The notes: generated by a model from the sequence alone, not told the origin. A stretch of 64,000 bases of DNA from Mangrovimonas sp. YM274 (GCF_030908385.1 NZ_CP133091.1:2280128-2344127); one strand, 5' to 3'. Counted from the first letter of the stretch, positions 16,533-26,106 are shown. A program made the numbers and translations.

Positions 16533-17219
16533 ATGATGCGATTCTTCAAAAGAAAAAAGTCTAAAGACGCCCCAAAAGTCCATACCTATTATCCAGACTA
16601 TTGGCAACGGTACGAGGCTCTTTTTGACAACGAACCTGAGCTAGACCTAAATACCAATCGCTTTGTAGTTTTGGATACCGAAACAACAGGATTTGATTAC
16701 AATTTGGACAGAGTACTTTGCATTGGTGCCGTTGAAATTGTAAATAGACAAATTAATGTTTCCAATACCTTCGAGACCTATATCCGGCAGGAACACTTTA
16801 ACGAAAAAACGGTAAAAATTCATGGTATAATTAAACACGAGCGCATTGTGACCTATAGTGAAGATGAGGCCATTCAACAGTTTTTGGAATATGTAGGTAA
16901 TGCCATTATTGTGGCCCATCATGCCCGTTTTGATTTAACTATGATTAACGAGATGCTCAAACGTAAAGGGTTGCCCGTCCTTAAAAACAAAGTACTAGAC
17001 ACCGTTAACTTATATCGGGCAACTCGCATTAAATCCAACTTTATTCAATACGATAAAGCCTATACTCTGGATGAAATTGCCGAGAATTACATTTTGGATG
17101 TTTCCGATAGACATACAGCTGCTGGAGACGCACTTATTACGGCTTTAATCTTCCTAAAAACCACGGCAATTTTGAGCAATAAGAAGCAATTAACCCTAGC
17201 AAAAATGTTCAAACTGTAA
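16533..17219 (+). CDS. DEDDh 3'-5' exonuclease (DNA polymerase III epsilon-like)
   Basis: 228-residue exonuclease. The four acidic residues and His are in place: D48 and E50 in VLDTETTGFD, D134 in HARFDLTMI, and H194 with D199 in DRHTAAGDA. It is a stand-alone domain preceded by a basic N-terminus (FKRKKSK). It could proofread, degrade RNA or act in repair; sequence alone does not say. Its tight linkage to the cNMP/CBS/DUF294 protein suggests regulation by, or cooperation with, that protein. Confidence 0.88.
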   Translation: MMRFFKRKKSKDAPKVHTYYPDYWQRYEALFDNEPELDLNTNRFVVLDTETTGFDYNLDRVLCIGAVEIVNRQINVSNTFETYIRQEHFNEKTVKIHGIIKHERIVTYSEDEAIQQFLEYVGNAIIVAHHARFDLTMINEMLKRKGLPVLKNKVLDTVNLYRATRIKSNFIQYDKAYTLDEIAENYILDVSDRHTAAGDALITALIFLKTTAILSNKKQLTLAKMFKL

Positions 17220-17290
17220 TTTTAAAAATTACAGTTCTGTCAAAAACAACCATTTTATATTCCCTATATTTAGCGCTTAAATAAAAATAT

Positions 17291-17773
17291 ATGGGAAATT
17301 TTAAAATTTCGGTTAATAATCAGCTGGACTTTGAAGTGGACACAGCTGAAGTTTCACAACTAAATGCTGTTAAAACTTCAGTACATTCTTTCCACATTCT
17401 TAAAGATCATAAATCTTATCAAGCTGAAATTACCAAACTAGATTTTAACAACAGAACCTACGAGGTTAAAATCAACAATAATAGTTACAACATACAAATT
17501 CAAAGCGCTTTGGACGCCCTCATAAAAAGTATGGGGTTTGCCCTTGGCAACACCAAACATGTCAACGAAATAAAAGCGCCTATGCCAGGGTTAATTCTTG
17601 ACATTTCGGTAAAAGCTGGAGATACAGTTACTGAAGATTCTCCGTTGTTGATCCTCGAAGCCATGAAAATGGAAAATGTCATTACTTCACCTAGGGATGG
17701 TGTTATTAAATCCATTACGGCCGCAAAAGGAGATGCTGTTGAAAAAAATCAATTGTTAATAGAATTTGAATAA
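17291..17773 (+). CDS. Biotin carboxyl carrier protein of acyl-CoA carboxylase
   Basis: 160-residue carrier. The C-terminal biotinyl domain (about 92-160) has the lysine to be biotinylated at K126 in EAMKMEN, and the family's PMPG turn at 97-100. The N-terminal 90 residues form a separate beta-rich part with no clear family. First gene of a three-gene operon with biotin carboxylase and carboxyltransferase. The layout suits a propionyl-/acyl-CoA carboxylase rather than the housekeeping AccB. Confidence 0.9.
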   Translation: MGNFKISVNNQLDFEVDTAEVSQLNAVKTSVHSFHILKDHKSYQAEITKLDFNNRTYEVKINNNSYNIQIQSALDALIKSMGFALGNTKHVNEIKAPMPGLILDISVKAGDTVTEDSPLLILEAMKMENVITSPRDGVIKSITAAKGDAVEKNQLLIEFE

Positions 17774-17794
17774 CTAGAAAAATGCTAAAGAACA

Positions 17795-17810
17795 GAGAGT
17801 CCAGACTCTC
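17795..17810 (+). repeat. Small hairpin between carrier and biotin carboxylase genes
   Basis: GAGAGT-CCAG-ACTCTC, a perfect 6-bp stem in the 55-base spacer. No T-run follows, so it is not a plain terminator. Processing or translational control inside the operon is possible but unproven. Confidence 0.4.
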
Positions 17811-17828
17811 ATTCTTTCAAAAAAATAT

Positions 17829-19271
17829 ATGAAAAAAATACTTGTAGCCAATAGAGGTGAAATTGCTATCAGGGTAATGAAAACCGCAAAAAAAATGGGG
17901 ATTCAAACTGTGGCAGTCTACTCTACCGTAGACCGTAATGCACCTCATGTGAAATTTGCAGATGAGGCTGTTTTGATAGGAGAAGCCCCTTCCAACCAGT
18001 CGTATTTATTAGGAGACAAAATAATTGCTGTAGCTAAAGAATTAAAAGTGGATGCTATCCATCCGGGCTATGGCTTTTTAAGTGAAAATGCCGATTTCGC
18101 AGAATTATGTGAAACAAATGGCATTACCTTCATCGGTCCTAAATCTAAGGCCATAAAAATTATGGGGAGTAAACTGGCTGCCAAGGACGCCGTAAAGGAA
18201 TACAACATCCCAATGGTACCAGGAATCGATGAAGCTATAACTGATGTAGAAAAAGCAAAAGGAATTGCCAAAGAGATTGGCTTTCCTATTTTAATAAAAG
18301 CCTCTGCCGGAGGTGGTGGAAAAGGTATGCGCGTTGTAGATTCTGAAAAAGATTTGGAATCCCAAATGATGCGTGCTATTAGTGAAGCCACTTCAGCCTT
18401 TGGAGATGGATCTGTATTTATTGAAAAGTACGTTGCTTCACCAAGACATATTGAAATTCAGGTAATGGCAGATACTCACGGCAATGTAATCCATTTATTT
18501 GAACGTGAATGTAGCGTACAACGTCGCCATCAAAAGGTTGTTGAGGAAGCGCCTTCTTCGGTATTAACTCCAGACTTAAGAGCTAAAATGGGGGAAGCAG
18601 CCGTTAAAGTTGCTAAATCCTGTGACTATGTGGGCGCTGGAACTGTAGAATTCCTATTGGATGAGCAGCACAACTTTTATTTCTTGGAAATGAACACCAG
18701 ATTGCAGGTGGAACATCCTGTAACGGAATTGATCACAGGAGTAGATTTAGTGGAGCTTCAAATTAAAGTAGCACAGGGAGAAGTACTTCCCATCAAACAG
18801 GACGATTTAAGCATTAAAGGTCATGCTTTGGAATTGCGTGTCTATGCCGAAGATCCATTAAACGACTTTTTGCCTAGTGTAGGGCATTTGGATACCTACC
18901 AACTTCCCGAAGGTTCAAACATTAGAGTGGACAATGGTTTTGAGGAAGGGATGGACATTCCAATTTATTACGACCCTATGCTTTCAAAATTGATTACTTA
19001 CGGCACCACCCGTGAAGAAGCAATTGAAACCATGTTGGAAGCAATAAATAATTATCATGTAACAGGAGTGGCCACCACGCTTCCGTTTGGAACTTTTGTT
19101 TGCAAGCATGAAGCCTTTAGATCAGGTGAATTTGACACTCATTTTGTCAAAAAGCATTACGATCCCAAAACCTTGGAAGCCGAGTTTCAAGCCGAAGCTG
19201 AAATCGCCGCAATGATTGCTCTAAAACAATATTTGGAAGACCAAAAATTATTGAGACTCCCAAACCTTTAA
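17829..19271 (+). CDS. accC: Biotin carboxylase subunit of acyl-CoA carboxylase
   Basis: 480-residue ATP-grasp enzyme that carboxylates biotin with bicarbonate and ATP. Visible signatures: an N-terminal Rossmann-like part (ILVANRGEIAIRVM), the Gly-rich ATP loop GGGGKGMR (about 160-167), HIEIQV, ERECSVQRRHQK, and the catalytic segment EMNTRLQVEHPVTE (about 291-304). It extends about 30 residues beyond E. coli AccC with an Ala/Glu-rich tail. It sits in an operon with the carrier (upstream) and carboxyltransferase (30 bases downstream). The symbol follows the family name; this is likely the dedicated acyl-CoA carboxylase copy. Confidence 0.93.
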   Translation: MKKILVANRGEIAIRVMKTAKKMGIQTVAVYSTVDRNAPHVKFADEAVLIGEAPSNQSYLLGDKIIAVAKELKVDAIHPGYGFLSENADFAELCETNGITFIGPKSKAIKIMGSKLAAKDAVKEYNIPMVPGIDEAITDVEKAKGIAKEIGFPILIKASAGGGGKGMRVVDSEKDLESQMMRAISEATSAFGDGSVFIEKYVASPRHIEIQVMADTHGNVIHLFERECSVQRRHQKVVEEAPSSVLTPDLRAKMGEAAVKVAKSCDYVGAGTVEFLLDEQHNFYFLEMNTRLQVEHPVTELITGVDLVELQIKVAQGEVLPIKQDDLSIKGHALELRVYAEDPLNDFLPSVGHLDTYQLPEGSNIRVDNGFEEGMDIPIYYDPMLSKLITYGTTREEAIETMLEAINNYHVTGVATTLPFGTFVCKHEAFRSGEFDTHFVKKHYDPKTLEAEFQAEAEIAAMIALKQYLEDQKLLRLPNL

Positions 19272-19301
19272 ATAACCTATAAAGACTTAAAAACATTCCT
19301 T

Positions 19302-20843
19302 ATGGAATCTAAAATAAAGCAACTTAACGAAAAACTCTCTCAAGCCTATTTAGGTGGTGGAGAAAAGCGTATCGCTAAACAACACGACAATAAAAAACTA
19401 ACAGCCAGAGAACGTATTGACTACCTGTTGGACGAAGGGTCCTTTGAAGAAATTGGAGCATTGGTAACCCATAGAACCAAAGATTTTGGCATGGCAGACC
19501 AACAATTTTATGGAGATGGTGTAGTAACAGGTTATGGGACCGTTCACGGTAGACTTGTTTATGTCTTTGCCCAAGACTTTACAGTTTTTGGCGGCTCACT
19601 TTCCGAAACACACGCCGAAAAAATATGTAAGATTATGGATTTGGCTGTAAAAGTTGGAGCACCTTTAATTGGCCTTAATGATTCTGGTGGTGCTAGAATT
19701 CAGGAAGGAGTTCGTTCTCTTGGTGGCTACGCCGATATTTTTTATCGTAACGTACAGTCTTCAGGAGTCATTCCTCAAATTTCGGCCATTATGGGGCCTT
19801 GTGCCGGAGGGGCCGTTTACTCCCCTGCCATGACCGATTTCACATTAATGGTGGAAAATACCAGTTATATGTTTGTAACAGGTCCCAATGTGGTTAAAAC
19901 GGTTACCAACGAAACGGTTACTTCCGAAGAATTGGGAGGAGCAAGCACACATGCTTCAAAGTCCGGAGTAGCTCATAAAACCTCAGCCAATGACATTGCA
20001 TGCTTGGAAGACATTAAAAGTTTATTGAGCTACTTGCCTCAAAACAATACCGAAACACCTAAAACAATTCCTTTTGAATTGCAGGATGAAATAAGGGATC
20101 AATTGGAAAATATCATTCCCGATAATGCCAACAAACCATATGACATGCATGATGTGATTTCAGGTATTATTGATGAGGATTCCTTTTACGAAATCCACAA
20201 GGATCACGCTGAAAATATCCTTGTAGGCTTTGCTAGGCTTGGTGGTAGAAGCATTGGTATTGTAGCCAACCAACCCATGTTCCTAGCAGGGGTTTTGGAT
20301 GTAAACAGTTCCAAAAAGGCCGCACGATTTGTGCGATTTTGTGACGCCTTCAACATCCCTCTCTTAGTATTAGAAGATGTCCCTGGGTTCCTTCCTGGAA
20401 CCGATCAGGAATGGAACGGTATCATTGTTCATGGTGCAAAATTACTGTATGCCTTTAGTGAAGCTACCGTACCAAGGGTAACTTTAATCACCAGAAAGGC
20501 TTATGGCGGTGCTTATGATGTGATGAACTCCAAACATATTGGTTCTGACATGAATTTTGCATGGCCAAGTGCCGAAATTGCTGTAATGGGAGCGAAAGGC
20601 GCAGCAGAAATAATCTTTAGAAAGGAGATTAAGGAAGCGGACAACCCTGAAGCCAAATGGAAAGAAAAGGAAGCCGAGTATGCCGAAAAATTTGCCAATC
20701 CATACAGTGCAACAGAACGCGGTTTTATCGATGAGGTTATTCTACCAAAGGACACTCGAAGGAAGCTCATCAAGGCTTTTTCCATGCTACAAGACAAACA
20801 AGTGGACGGACCAAAACGCAAACATGGCAACATTCCACTTTAA
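19302..20843 (+). CDS. Acyl-CoA carboxylase carboxyltransferase (PccB-like beta subunit)
   Basis: 513-residue carboxyltransferase with two crotonase-like halves. Oxyanion and CoA/biotin-site Gly motifs are [20 protein letters not shown] and [12 protein letters not shown] in the first half and [14 protein letters not shown] with [10 protein letters not shown] in the second. The Asp in AYGGAYD matches the position reported to set substrate choice in PccB/AccB of Streptomyces. It transfers CO2 from carboxybiotin to acyl-CoA, probably propionyl-CoA to methylmalonyl-CoA. The last gene of the operon; no strong terminator is seen after it. Confidence 0.92.
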   Translation: MESKIKQLNEKLSQAYLGGGEKRIAKQHDNKKLTARERIDYLLDEGSFEEIGALVTHRTKDFGMADQQFYGDGVVTGYGTVHGRLVYVFAQDFTVFGGSLSETHAEKICKIMDLAVKVGAPLIGLNDSGGARIQEGVRSLGGYADIFYRNVQSSGVIPQISAIMGPCAGGAVYSPAMTDFTLMVENTSYMFVTGPNVVKTVTNETVTSEELGGASTHASKSGVAHKTSANDIACLEDIKSLLSYLPQNNTETPKTIPFELQDEIRDQLENIIPDNANKPYDMHDVISGIIDEDSFYEIHKDHAENILVGFARLGGRSIGIVANQPMFLAGVLDVNSSKKAARFVRFCDAFNIPLLVLEDVPGFLPGTDQEWNGIIVHGAKLLYAFSEATVPRVTLITRKAYGGAYDVMNSKHIGSDMNFAWPSAEIAVMGAKGAAEIIFRKEIKEADNPEAKWKEKEAEYAEKFANPYSATERGFIDEVILPKDTRRKLIKAFSMLQDKQVDGPKRKHGNIPL

Positions 20844-20909
20844 ATAATGATGTAAGAGTATTCGGTTTTTATTGTATCTTTATAATACGTTTTTTAATCC
20901 GGTATAATT

Positions 20910-21473
20910 ATGAAAAAAGTGATTTTTGGAATTGCCTGCCTTTTATTAACGGTGTGCTCTTGGGCACAGACACCGGAAGAAATGAAAGCCTGGCAAGATA
21001 ATATGACGCCAGGTGCACCGCATCAATTCTTGGCTTCTTTTGACGGAAAGTGGGATGCCACAGTAAAAATGTGGATGGATCCTTCGCAACCTGCCAATAT
21101 TTCAAAAGCTTACACTGTTAACGAAATGATCATGAATGGTCTCTATCAGCGCTCCACACATAAAGGAGAGATGATGGGAGCCCCCTTTATGGGTGAAAGC
21201 ATCACTGGTTATGATAATGCCAAAAAGAAATTTGTAGCAACTTGGATTGACAACATGGGCAGTGGCATTATGTATTTAGAAGGTGATTACGACCCCTCCA
21301 AAAAAATCTTAACCTTGGAAGGATCCATGTTAGATCCAGCAACGGGTAAAGATACTTGGATAAGGGAAGTACTCACATACAATAACGCAGACTCCCACAC
21401 TTTTGAAATGTTTGTTTTGAAAGACGGGAAACAAATCAAAAACATGGAAATTTTGTATACCCGAAGCAAATAA
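20910..21473 (+). CDS. Secreted DUF1579 family protein
   Basis: 187-residue exported protein with a signal peptide (IFGIACLLLTVCSWAQ) and a DUF1579 domain (opening PGAPHQFLASFDGKWD, conserved GxYDNAKKKF and W-I-D motifs). It probably forms a lipocalin-like barrel. Function unknown. It is preceded by a weak -7-like box (TATCTTTA at 20875) and followed by a strong terminator at 21502. Confidence 0.8.
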   Translation: MKKVIFGIACLLLTVCSWAQTPEEMKAWQDNMTPGAPHQFLASFDGKWDATVKMWMDPSQPANISKAYTVNEMIMNGLYQRSTHKGEMMGAPFMGESITGYDNAKKKFVATWIDNMGSGIMYLEGDYDPSKKILTLEGSMLDPATGKDTWIREVLTYNNADSHTFEMFVLKDGKQIKNMEILYTRSK

Positions 21474-21501
21474 AACATGAATCGAATCTAAAATAAATAC
21501 C

Positions 21502-21550
21502 AAAGGCCTTCATCAAAAAACAAGCAAACTGATGAAGGCCTTTTAATTTT
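21502..21550 (+). terminator. Rho-independent terminator after DUF1579 gene
   Basis: AAAGGCCTTCATC (21502-21514) pairs with GATGAAGGCCTTT (21531-21543), with a 16-base A-rich loop, then TTTTAATTTTT. Only 14 bases separate the hairpin from the next start at 21557. Confidence 0.85.
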
Positions 21551-21556
21551 TATATC

Positions 21557-23284
21557 ATGAAAAAACTTAATCAACTAGCGGCTACGGCCATTTGTGGAAA
21601 TGATATTAGTTCATCTTGTTTATATGTGTCTGCTCTAGCAATTATATATGCAGGCCAATACGCTTGGATTTCTTTATTAATAGTTGCTTTAATTTTATTT
21701 CTATTTAGAAAAATTTACGGCGAAGTGGTTGGCGCACTCCCTTTAAATGGTGGTGCCTACAATGCACTTTTAAATACCACTAAAAAGTCGACGGCCTCAT
21801 TTGCAGCTGCATTAACTGTCTTGTCCTATATGGCCACCGCTGTTATCTCCGCAAGCGAATCCGTAAAATATGCCCATAGCCTTTGGAATTTTATTCCAGT
21901 GGTAGAAACCACCATTGCACTCTTGGCCATTTTTATGTTCATTGTTATTATGGGAATTGGAGAATCTTCAAAAGTAGCCATTACTATCTTTATTTTCCAC
22001 CTCACCTCTCTTACACTGCTGTGCTTGTTTTGTGGTGTCTATCTGTTTCAAAACGGATTGGACGTATTACTTACCAACTTTAAACATCCAATTGAAGGTA
22101 GCGTAACTACGGCCCTCTTCTTTGGATTTGCTGCTGCAATGCTTGGCATTAGCGGTTTTGAAAGTTCTGCCAATTATGTGGAAGAACAGGCCGAAGGCGT
22201 TTTCCCAAAAACCCTTCGAAACATGTGGATTATTGTTACCATTTTTAACCCATTAATTGCCTTTTTGGCACTTGCCATTATACCAATAGCAACCATACAT
22301 TCCAATGAAGAAACGCTATTATCCTTTATGGCCAATACTGCGGCAGGCAATTGGTTATTTTACATTATATCCATTGATGCCGTATTGGTTTTAAGTGGTG
22401 CTGTGCTAACTTCCTTCGTTGGGGTTGGAGGACTTGTAGAGCGTATGACCTTAGACCGAATTTTACCAGGGTTCCTATTGGCGAAAAACAAACGGGGAAG
22501 CTCCTATCTTATCTTCATTACATTTTTTGTGTTGTGTGTTACGGTACTATTAATTACAGAAGGAAACCTTCAAGCTTTAGCGGGAGTTTACACCATCGCT
22601 TTTTTAAGTGTGATGATTTTATTTGGATTTGGTAACCTACTCCTTAAAATAAACCGAAAACAACTGCCTAGGCCTGAACGCGTAGGCCCCTTAGCCTTAT
22701 TTTTTGCAATTGCGGGTGTGGTCATAGGACTTATTGGTAACATAATCCTGAAACCTGAATATTTAGCCATTTTCCTGGAATACCTTATCCCTACTCTTTT
22801 GATTGTTGGCTTTATGTTGTTTAGAGTTCAAATTTTGGAAGCCATTTTATACTTTATTAATTATATCACACCTAAGGGAGTCCCTGTTTTCGATAGGATG
22901 GATACCAAAATACTGAGGTTTATTAGGAAAATTAACAACCAAGAATTTGTGTTTTTTACAAATCATGATAATGTTGCTACATTAAATAAAGTCTTGCAAT
23001 ACATAGAACGAAATGAACACACAAGACGTCTGAAAATAGTTTCAGTCGTTCCTCCCGGAACAGAAGTAGTCCACAATTTAGTAGAAGATCTACAGGTCCT
23101 TGACCGCGCCTATCCAGATGTCTTCATTGAATTTGTAAAAGAAGAAGGCTCCTTTGGCCCGGAGAAGATTAAAGAACTTTCCAAACGATGGAACATTCCG
23201 GTAAACTTTATGTTTATTGGTACGCCGGGTGAAAATTTCAAATACAGGGTTCAGGAGTTGGGAGATGTAAGGGTAATCATCTAG
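21557..23284 (+). CDS. APC-family amino acid/amine permease with cytoplasmic C-terminal domain
   Basis: 575-residue transporter. Residues about 1-430 hold 12 predicted helices. The start (ICGNDISSSCLYVSALA) is the unwound TM1 substrate segment, and GLGFEN-like FGFAAAMLGISGFESSANYVEE marks TM6. The final ~120 residues form a soluble alpha/beta domain resembling universal-stress-protein folds (RRLKIVSVVPPGTE, VDLQVLDRAYPDVFIEF, VNFMFIGTP), perhaps regulatory. Substrate unknown. Next to a Bcr/CflA exporter on the same strand, 31 bases apart. Confidence 0.85.
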   Translation: MKKLNQLAATAICGNDISSSCLYVSALAIIYAGQYAWISLLIVALILFLFRKIYGEVVGALPLNGGAYNALLNTTKKSTASFAAALTVLSYMATAVISASESVKYAHSLWNFIPVVETTIALLAIFMFIVIMGIGESSKVAITIFIFHLTSLTLLCLFCGVYLFQNGLDVLLTNFKHPIEGSVTTALFFGFAAAMLGISGFESSANYVEEQAEGVFPKTLRNMWIIVTIFNPLIAFLALAIIPIATIHSNEETLLSFMANTAAGNWLFYIISIDAVLVLSGAVLTSFVGVGGLVERMTLDRILPGFLLAKNKRGSSYLIFITFFVLCVTVLLITEGNLQALAGVYTIAFLSVMILFGFGNLLLKINRKQLPRPERVGPLALFFAIAGVVIGLIGNIILKPEYLAIFLEYLIPTLLIVGFMLFRVQILEAILYFINYITPKGVPVFDRMDTKILRFIRKINNQEFVFFTNHDNVATLNKVLQYIERNEHTRRLKIVSVVPPGTEVVHNLVEDLQVLDRAYPDVFIEFVKEEGSFGPEKIKELSKRWNIPVNFMFIGTPGENFKYRVQELGDVRVII

Positions 23285-23315
23285 GACAGTAGTTTTTTTA
23301 AAGTTACATTTGCAT

Positions 23316-24524
23316 ATGCAAGAAACTTCCCAAGAACACAGTAAACCAAATATAGAATTTATTGCACTAATGGCCTCTTTGATGGCCATTGTAGCTTTAT
23401 CCATTGATGCACTGCTACCTGCTCTTCCTGATATCGCTGAAGATTTAAATGTAACCGATCCAACAAAAAACCAACTGCTCATTACCATGATCTTTTTAGG
23501 ACTGGGGTTTGGACAATTGATTTTTGGACCACTGTCAGATAGTTTTGGAAGGAAACCCATTATTTATACGGGATTTTCGCTTTTTGTAATTGCCAGTATC
23601 TTATGTGTCACGACCAATTCATTTGAAATATTGGTATTTGGCCGTATTTTACAGGGAATAGGGCTTTCGGCACCGCGAACCATCAGTATTGCGATGGTAA
23701 GGGATACGTATAGCGGAGACCGGATGGCACAGGTTATGTCTTTTGTGGTCATGATTTTTATTTTGGTTCCAGTAATAGCTCCTACAATGGGGCAATTCTT
23801 GATTACTTTTTACGATTGGCATTCCATTTTTAACCTTAACCTTATTTATGGTTTATTGGTCTTGTTTTGGTTTTGGAAGCGCCAACCTGAAACACATACT
23901 GCAGAAAACAGAAATAAACTCTCCGTAAACCTATTTATTAAAGGCACCAAGGAATTCTTCAAATATAAAGAAGCGGTTGTGTACACCATTGTTTCGGGCC
24001 TAATTACGGGGTCGTTTATGGTATACCTGAGTACTTCGCAACAAATTTTTGAAAATCAATATAATTTGGCCGATTTATTCCCCTACATCTTTGCCAGCTT
24101 GGCTATTGCCATAGGGTTTTCTACCTTTTTGAACAGTACTTTGGTCATTCGTTTCGGAATGAAACGCATTGCGTTTGTGGCGGCCATAGCCTATTCCATA
24201 GTTTCTATACTGTATGTATTTTTGTTTTGGTCTGGAGTAAACCCTCCTTTATCCATCCTTTGGACGTTCTTTGGGTTTCAATTTATTTCTATAGGGTTCC
24301 TTTTTGGCAACCTAAGATCTTTGGCCATGCACCCTATAGGGCATATCGCCGGTATTGGAGCAGCCATCAACGGTTTTGCATCCACCATTATGGCCGTTCC
24401 TATTGCTAATTACATTGGTAGTTTTGTTATTGACACCGTCCTGCCTTTATTTATAGGATTTTCGGTTTGCGGTATCTTATCCGTTTTGCTCTTTTTGTTG
24501 CTCAAAAACAAAGACAGTGCTTAA
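23316..24524 (+). CDS. Bcr/CflA-type multidrug efflux MFS transporter
   Basis: 402-residue, 12-helix drug:H+ antiporter of the DHA1 Bcr/CflA branch. MFS motif A is GPLSDSFGRKP between TM2 and TM3, and the TM4-5 segment (GRILQGIGLSAPRTISIAMVRD) fits the family. TM1 carries SIDALLPALPDI, matching the conserved D-x-Y/L-LPALP pattern. Start set at ATG 23316; a TTG two codons earlier is unlikely. A TAnnTTTG match at 23305-23312 abuts the start and is probably chance. Substrate unknown. Confidence 0.88.
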   Translation: MQETSQEHSKPNIEFIALMASLMAIVALSIDALLPALPDIAEDLNVTDPTKNQLLITMIFLGLGFGQLIFGPLSDSFGRKPIIYTGFSLFVIASILCVTTNSFEILVFGRILQGIGLSAPRTISIAMVRDTYSGDRMAQVMSFVVMIFILVPVIAPTMGQFLITFYDWHSIFNLNLIYGLLVLFWFWKRQPETHTAENRNKLSVNLFIKGTKEFFKYKEAVVYTIVSGLITGSFMVYLSTSQQIFENQYNLADLFPYIFASLAIAIGFSTFLNSTLVIRFGMKRIAFVAAIAYSIVSILYVFLFWSGVNPPLSILWTFFGFQFISIGFLFGNLRSLAMHPIGHIAGIGAAINGFASTIMAVPIANYIGSFVIDTVLPLFIGFSVCGILSVLLFLLLKNKDSA

Positions 24525-24535
24525 TATTGACACCT

Positions 24536-25171
24536 CTAAACAATCAATAGAGATTTAATAATATCCATAACAGAGCCAATTATGTATTCCACACCAATGG
24601 CTATGACAATAAACCCAATAACACGAGATAACGCATTGATGCCAGAGGCTCCCAAGAATTTCACAATATAATGGGAACTCTTTAAAATGAAATAGATAAT
24701 AAGTGTTACGGCAACCAAAGCGCCTAAAATAGTACAAATTTGAAAGGAAGCCTGATATTCTTGATTATAGGTAATTAGCAGTGAAATAGTACCAGGCCCT
24801 GCCAACATAGGAATGGCCAAAGGTGTTAAAGCTATCGCTTCCCGGGTTTGGATATCCCGTTGCACGCGTTCCCGCTTCATCCCTTTATGTTCCCTAAACT
24901 TTCCCGTAAGCAAAGCAAAACCTGAAGAAGCAATAATTAGGCCTCCAGCAATCTTCAAAGCGGTTAAACTGATTCCGAAAAAAGACAAAATATATTTGCC
25001 TGCAAAAAACGACAGCAATAAAATGATTAAGGCATCGAGTGCGGTCCAAAAGGCTGTAACGGCCCGTTCCTTTTTGCTGTGTTCCATTGTCAATCCAACA
25101 AACACGGGTACTGTACCCAAGGGATTCATTATTGAAAATAAAGCTCCAAAACTCACTAAAAATAACTCCAT
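24536..25171 (-). CDS. MarC family integral membrane protein
   Basis: 211-residue membrane protein with about six helices and the MarC signature (FSIMNPLGTVPVFVGLT near the N-terminus, LTPLAIPMLAGPGTISLLI in the middle). MarC was once linked to multiple antibiotic resistance, but that role was withdrawn; function is unknown. Start taken at ATG 25171 where the family start MELFL falls, 20 codons inside the longest frame. Convergent with the MFS gene, only 11 bases between stops. It follows the NYN gene by 98 bases on the same strand. Confidence 0.85.
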   Translation of the reverse strand: MELFLVSFGALFSIMNPLGTVPVFVGLTMEHSKKERAVTAFWTALDALIILLLSFFAGKYILSFFGISLTALKIAGGLIIASSGFALLTGKFREHKGMKRERVQRDIQTREAIALTPLAIPMLAGPGTISLLITYNQEYQASFQICTILGALVAVTLIIYFILKSSHYIVKFLGASGINALSRVIGFIVIAIGVEYIIGSVMDIIKSLLIV

Positions 25172-25269
25172 TGTTTTTTCTGCAAAGTCAATACTTTTTA
25201 GCAGATCAAAAGTTACCTTACATTTAAACAATAGTGAGTAAATTGTTAGTTGTTCAGTGGTCTAATCAC

Positions 25270-26037
25270 CTATTTTTTTCTTCGGTTAGACCTACGCTTG
25301 GGCTCCTTGATTCTAACATACATCAACTTAAACCTACCATTACCGCTTTCGCGTTTATCTATTTCGAAGTTTTTTATAGAACTTATCAGCGGAGTAAGTT
25401 TTTGAAACCCATAATTCCTCGAGTCAAAATTAGGTTGTTTCTTTTGAAGTAAGCTTCCAACATCTCCCAAAAAGGCCCATCCATCATCATCGGCCAAATC
25501 GGATATTGTTGAGGCTATGAACTTGATATCCTTTTCCGTGATTTTGTCATACCTACTTTTTGGGGCTGCTGTTTTTTCTTCATTATTATCTTCAGTCTCC
25601 TCTCCTTGTGATTTTAAAATTTCTATATAGATAAATTTATCACAAGCCACAATAAAGGGATTTGGGGTTTTCTTTTCTCCCATTCCATAAACCGACATAC
25701 CGGCTTCCCGCAAACGGGTAGCCAATCGTGTAAAATCACTATCACTGGATACCAAACAAAATCCATTGACCTGACCAGAATATAAAATATCCATGGCATC
25801 AATAATCATTGCCGAATCGGTAGCATTTTTGCCAGAGGTATATCCATATTGTTGTATTGGCGTAATGGCATTTTCAAGCAATACGGTCTTCCACTTGGTT
25901 AAATGTGGATTGGTCCAATCTCCATAGATTCGTTTTATAGTAGGATTTCCATATTTAGCTATTTCTTCCATCATTTCCTTTACATAGGCAGACGGAATAT
26001 TGTCTCCATCAATAAGTACGGCAAGTTTTATATCCAT
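25270..26037 (-). CDS. NYN (PIN-like) domain protein with C-terminal LOTUS/OST-HTH domain
   Basis: 255-residue predicted RNA-processing protein. The NYN nuclease-like domain (about 1-145) has the acidic residues of the fold: LIDGDN (D10, D12), TDSAMIIDAMD (about 79-89) and SSDSDFT (about 98-104). A linker rich in Glu/Asn/Lys follows, then a LOTUS/OST-HTH winged domain (about 165-245, with FLGDVGSLLQKKQPNFDSRNYGF), a fold that binds RNA G-quadruplexes or proteins in eukaryotes. The protein ends in a basic tail (RIKEPKRRSNRRKK). The same domain pair is found in LabA-like proteins. Target unknown. Confidence 0.85.
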   Translation of the reverse strand: MDIKLAVLIDGDNIPSAYVKEMMEEIAKYGNPTIKRIYGDWTNPHLTKWKTVLLENAITPIQQYGYTSGKNATDSAMIIDAMDILYSGQVNGFCLVSSDSDFTRLATRLREAGMSVYGMGEKKTPNPFIVACDKFIYIEILKSQGEETEDNNEEKTAAPKSRYDKITEKDIKFIASTISDLADDDGWAFLGDVGSLLQKKQPNFDSRNYGFQKLTPLISSIKNFEIDKRESGNGRFKLMYVRIKEPKRRSNRRKK

Positions 26038-26106
26038 AGGTTGTAGTTATTTTCCTTAAAGGTAGCATTATTTTAATGTTTCCAAATTGTCTAGGATATA
26101 TAAAAG

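Noticed and set aside
23305-23312. TACATTTG as a promoter -7 box for the MFS gene
   Set aside because: It is only 3 bases before ATG 23316, which would give a transcript starting inside the gene; most likely chance.
24813-25241. 142-codon plus-strand frame opposite marC
   Set aside because: Shadow of the MarC gene with no family pattern and biased low-complexity composition.
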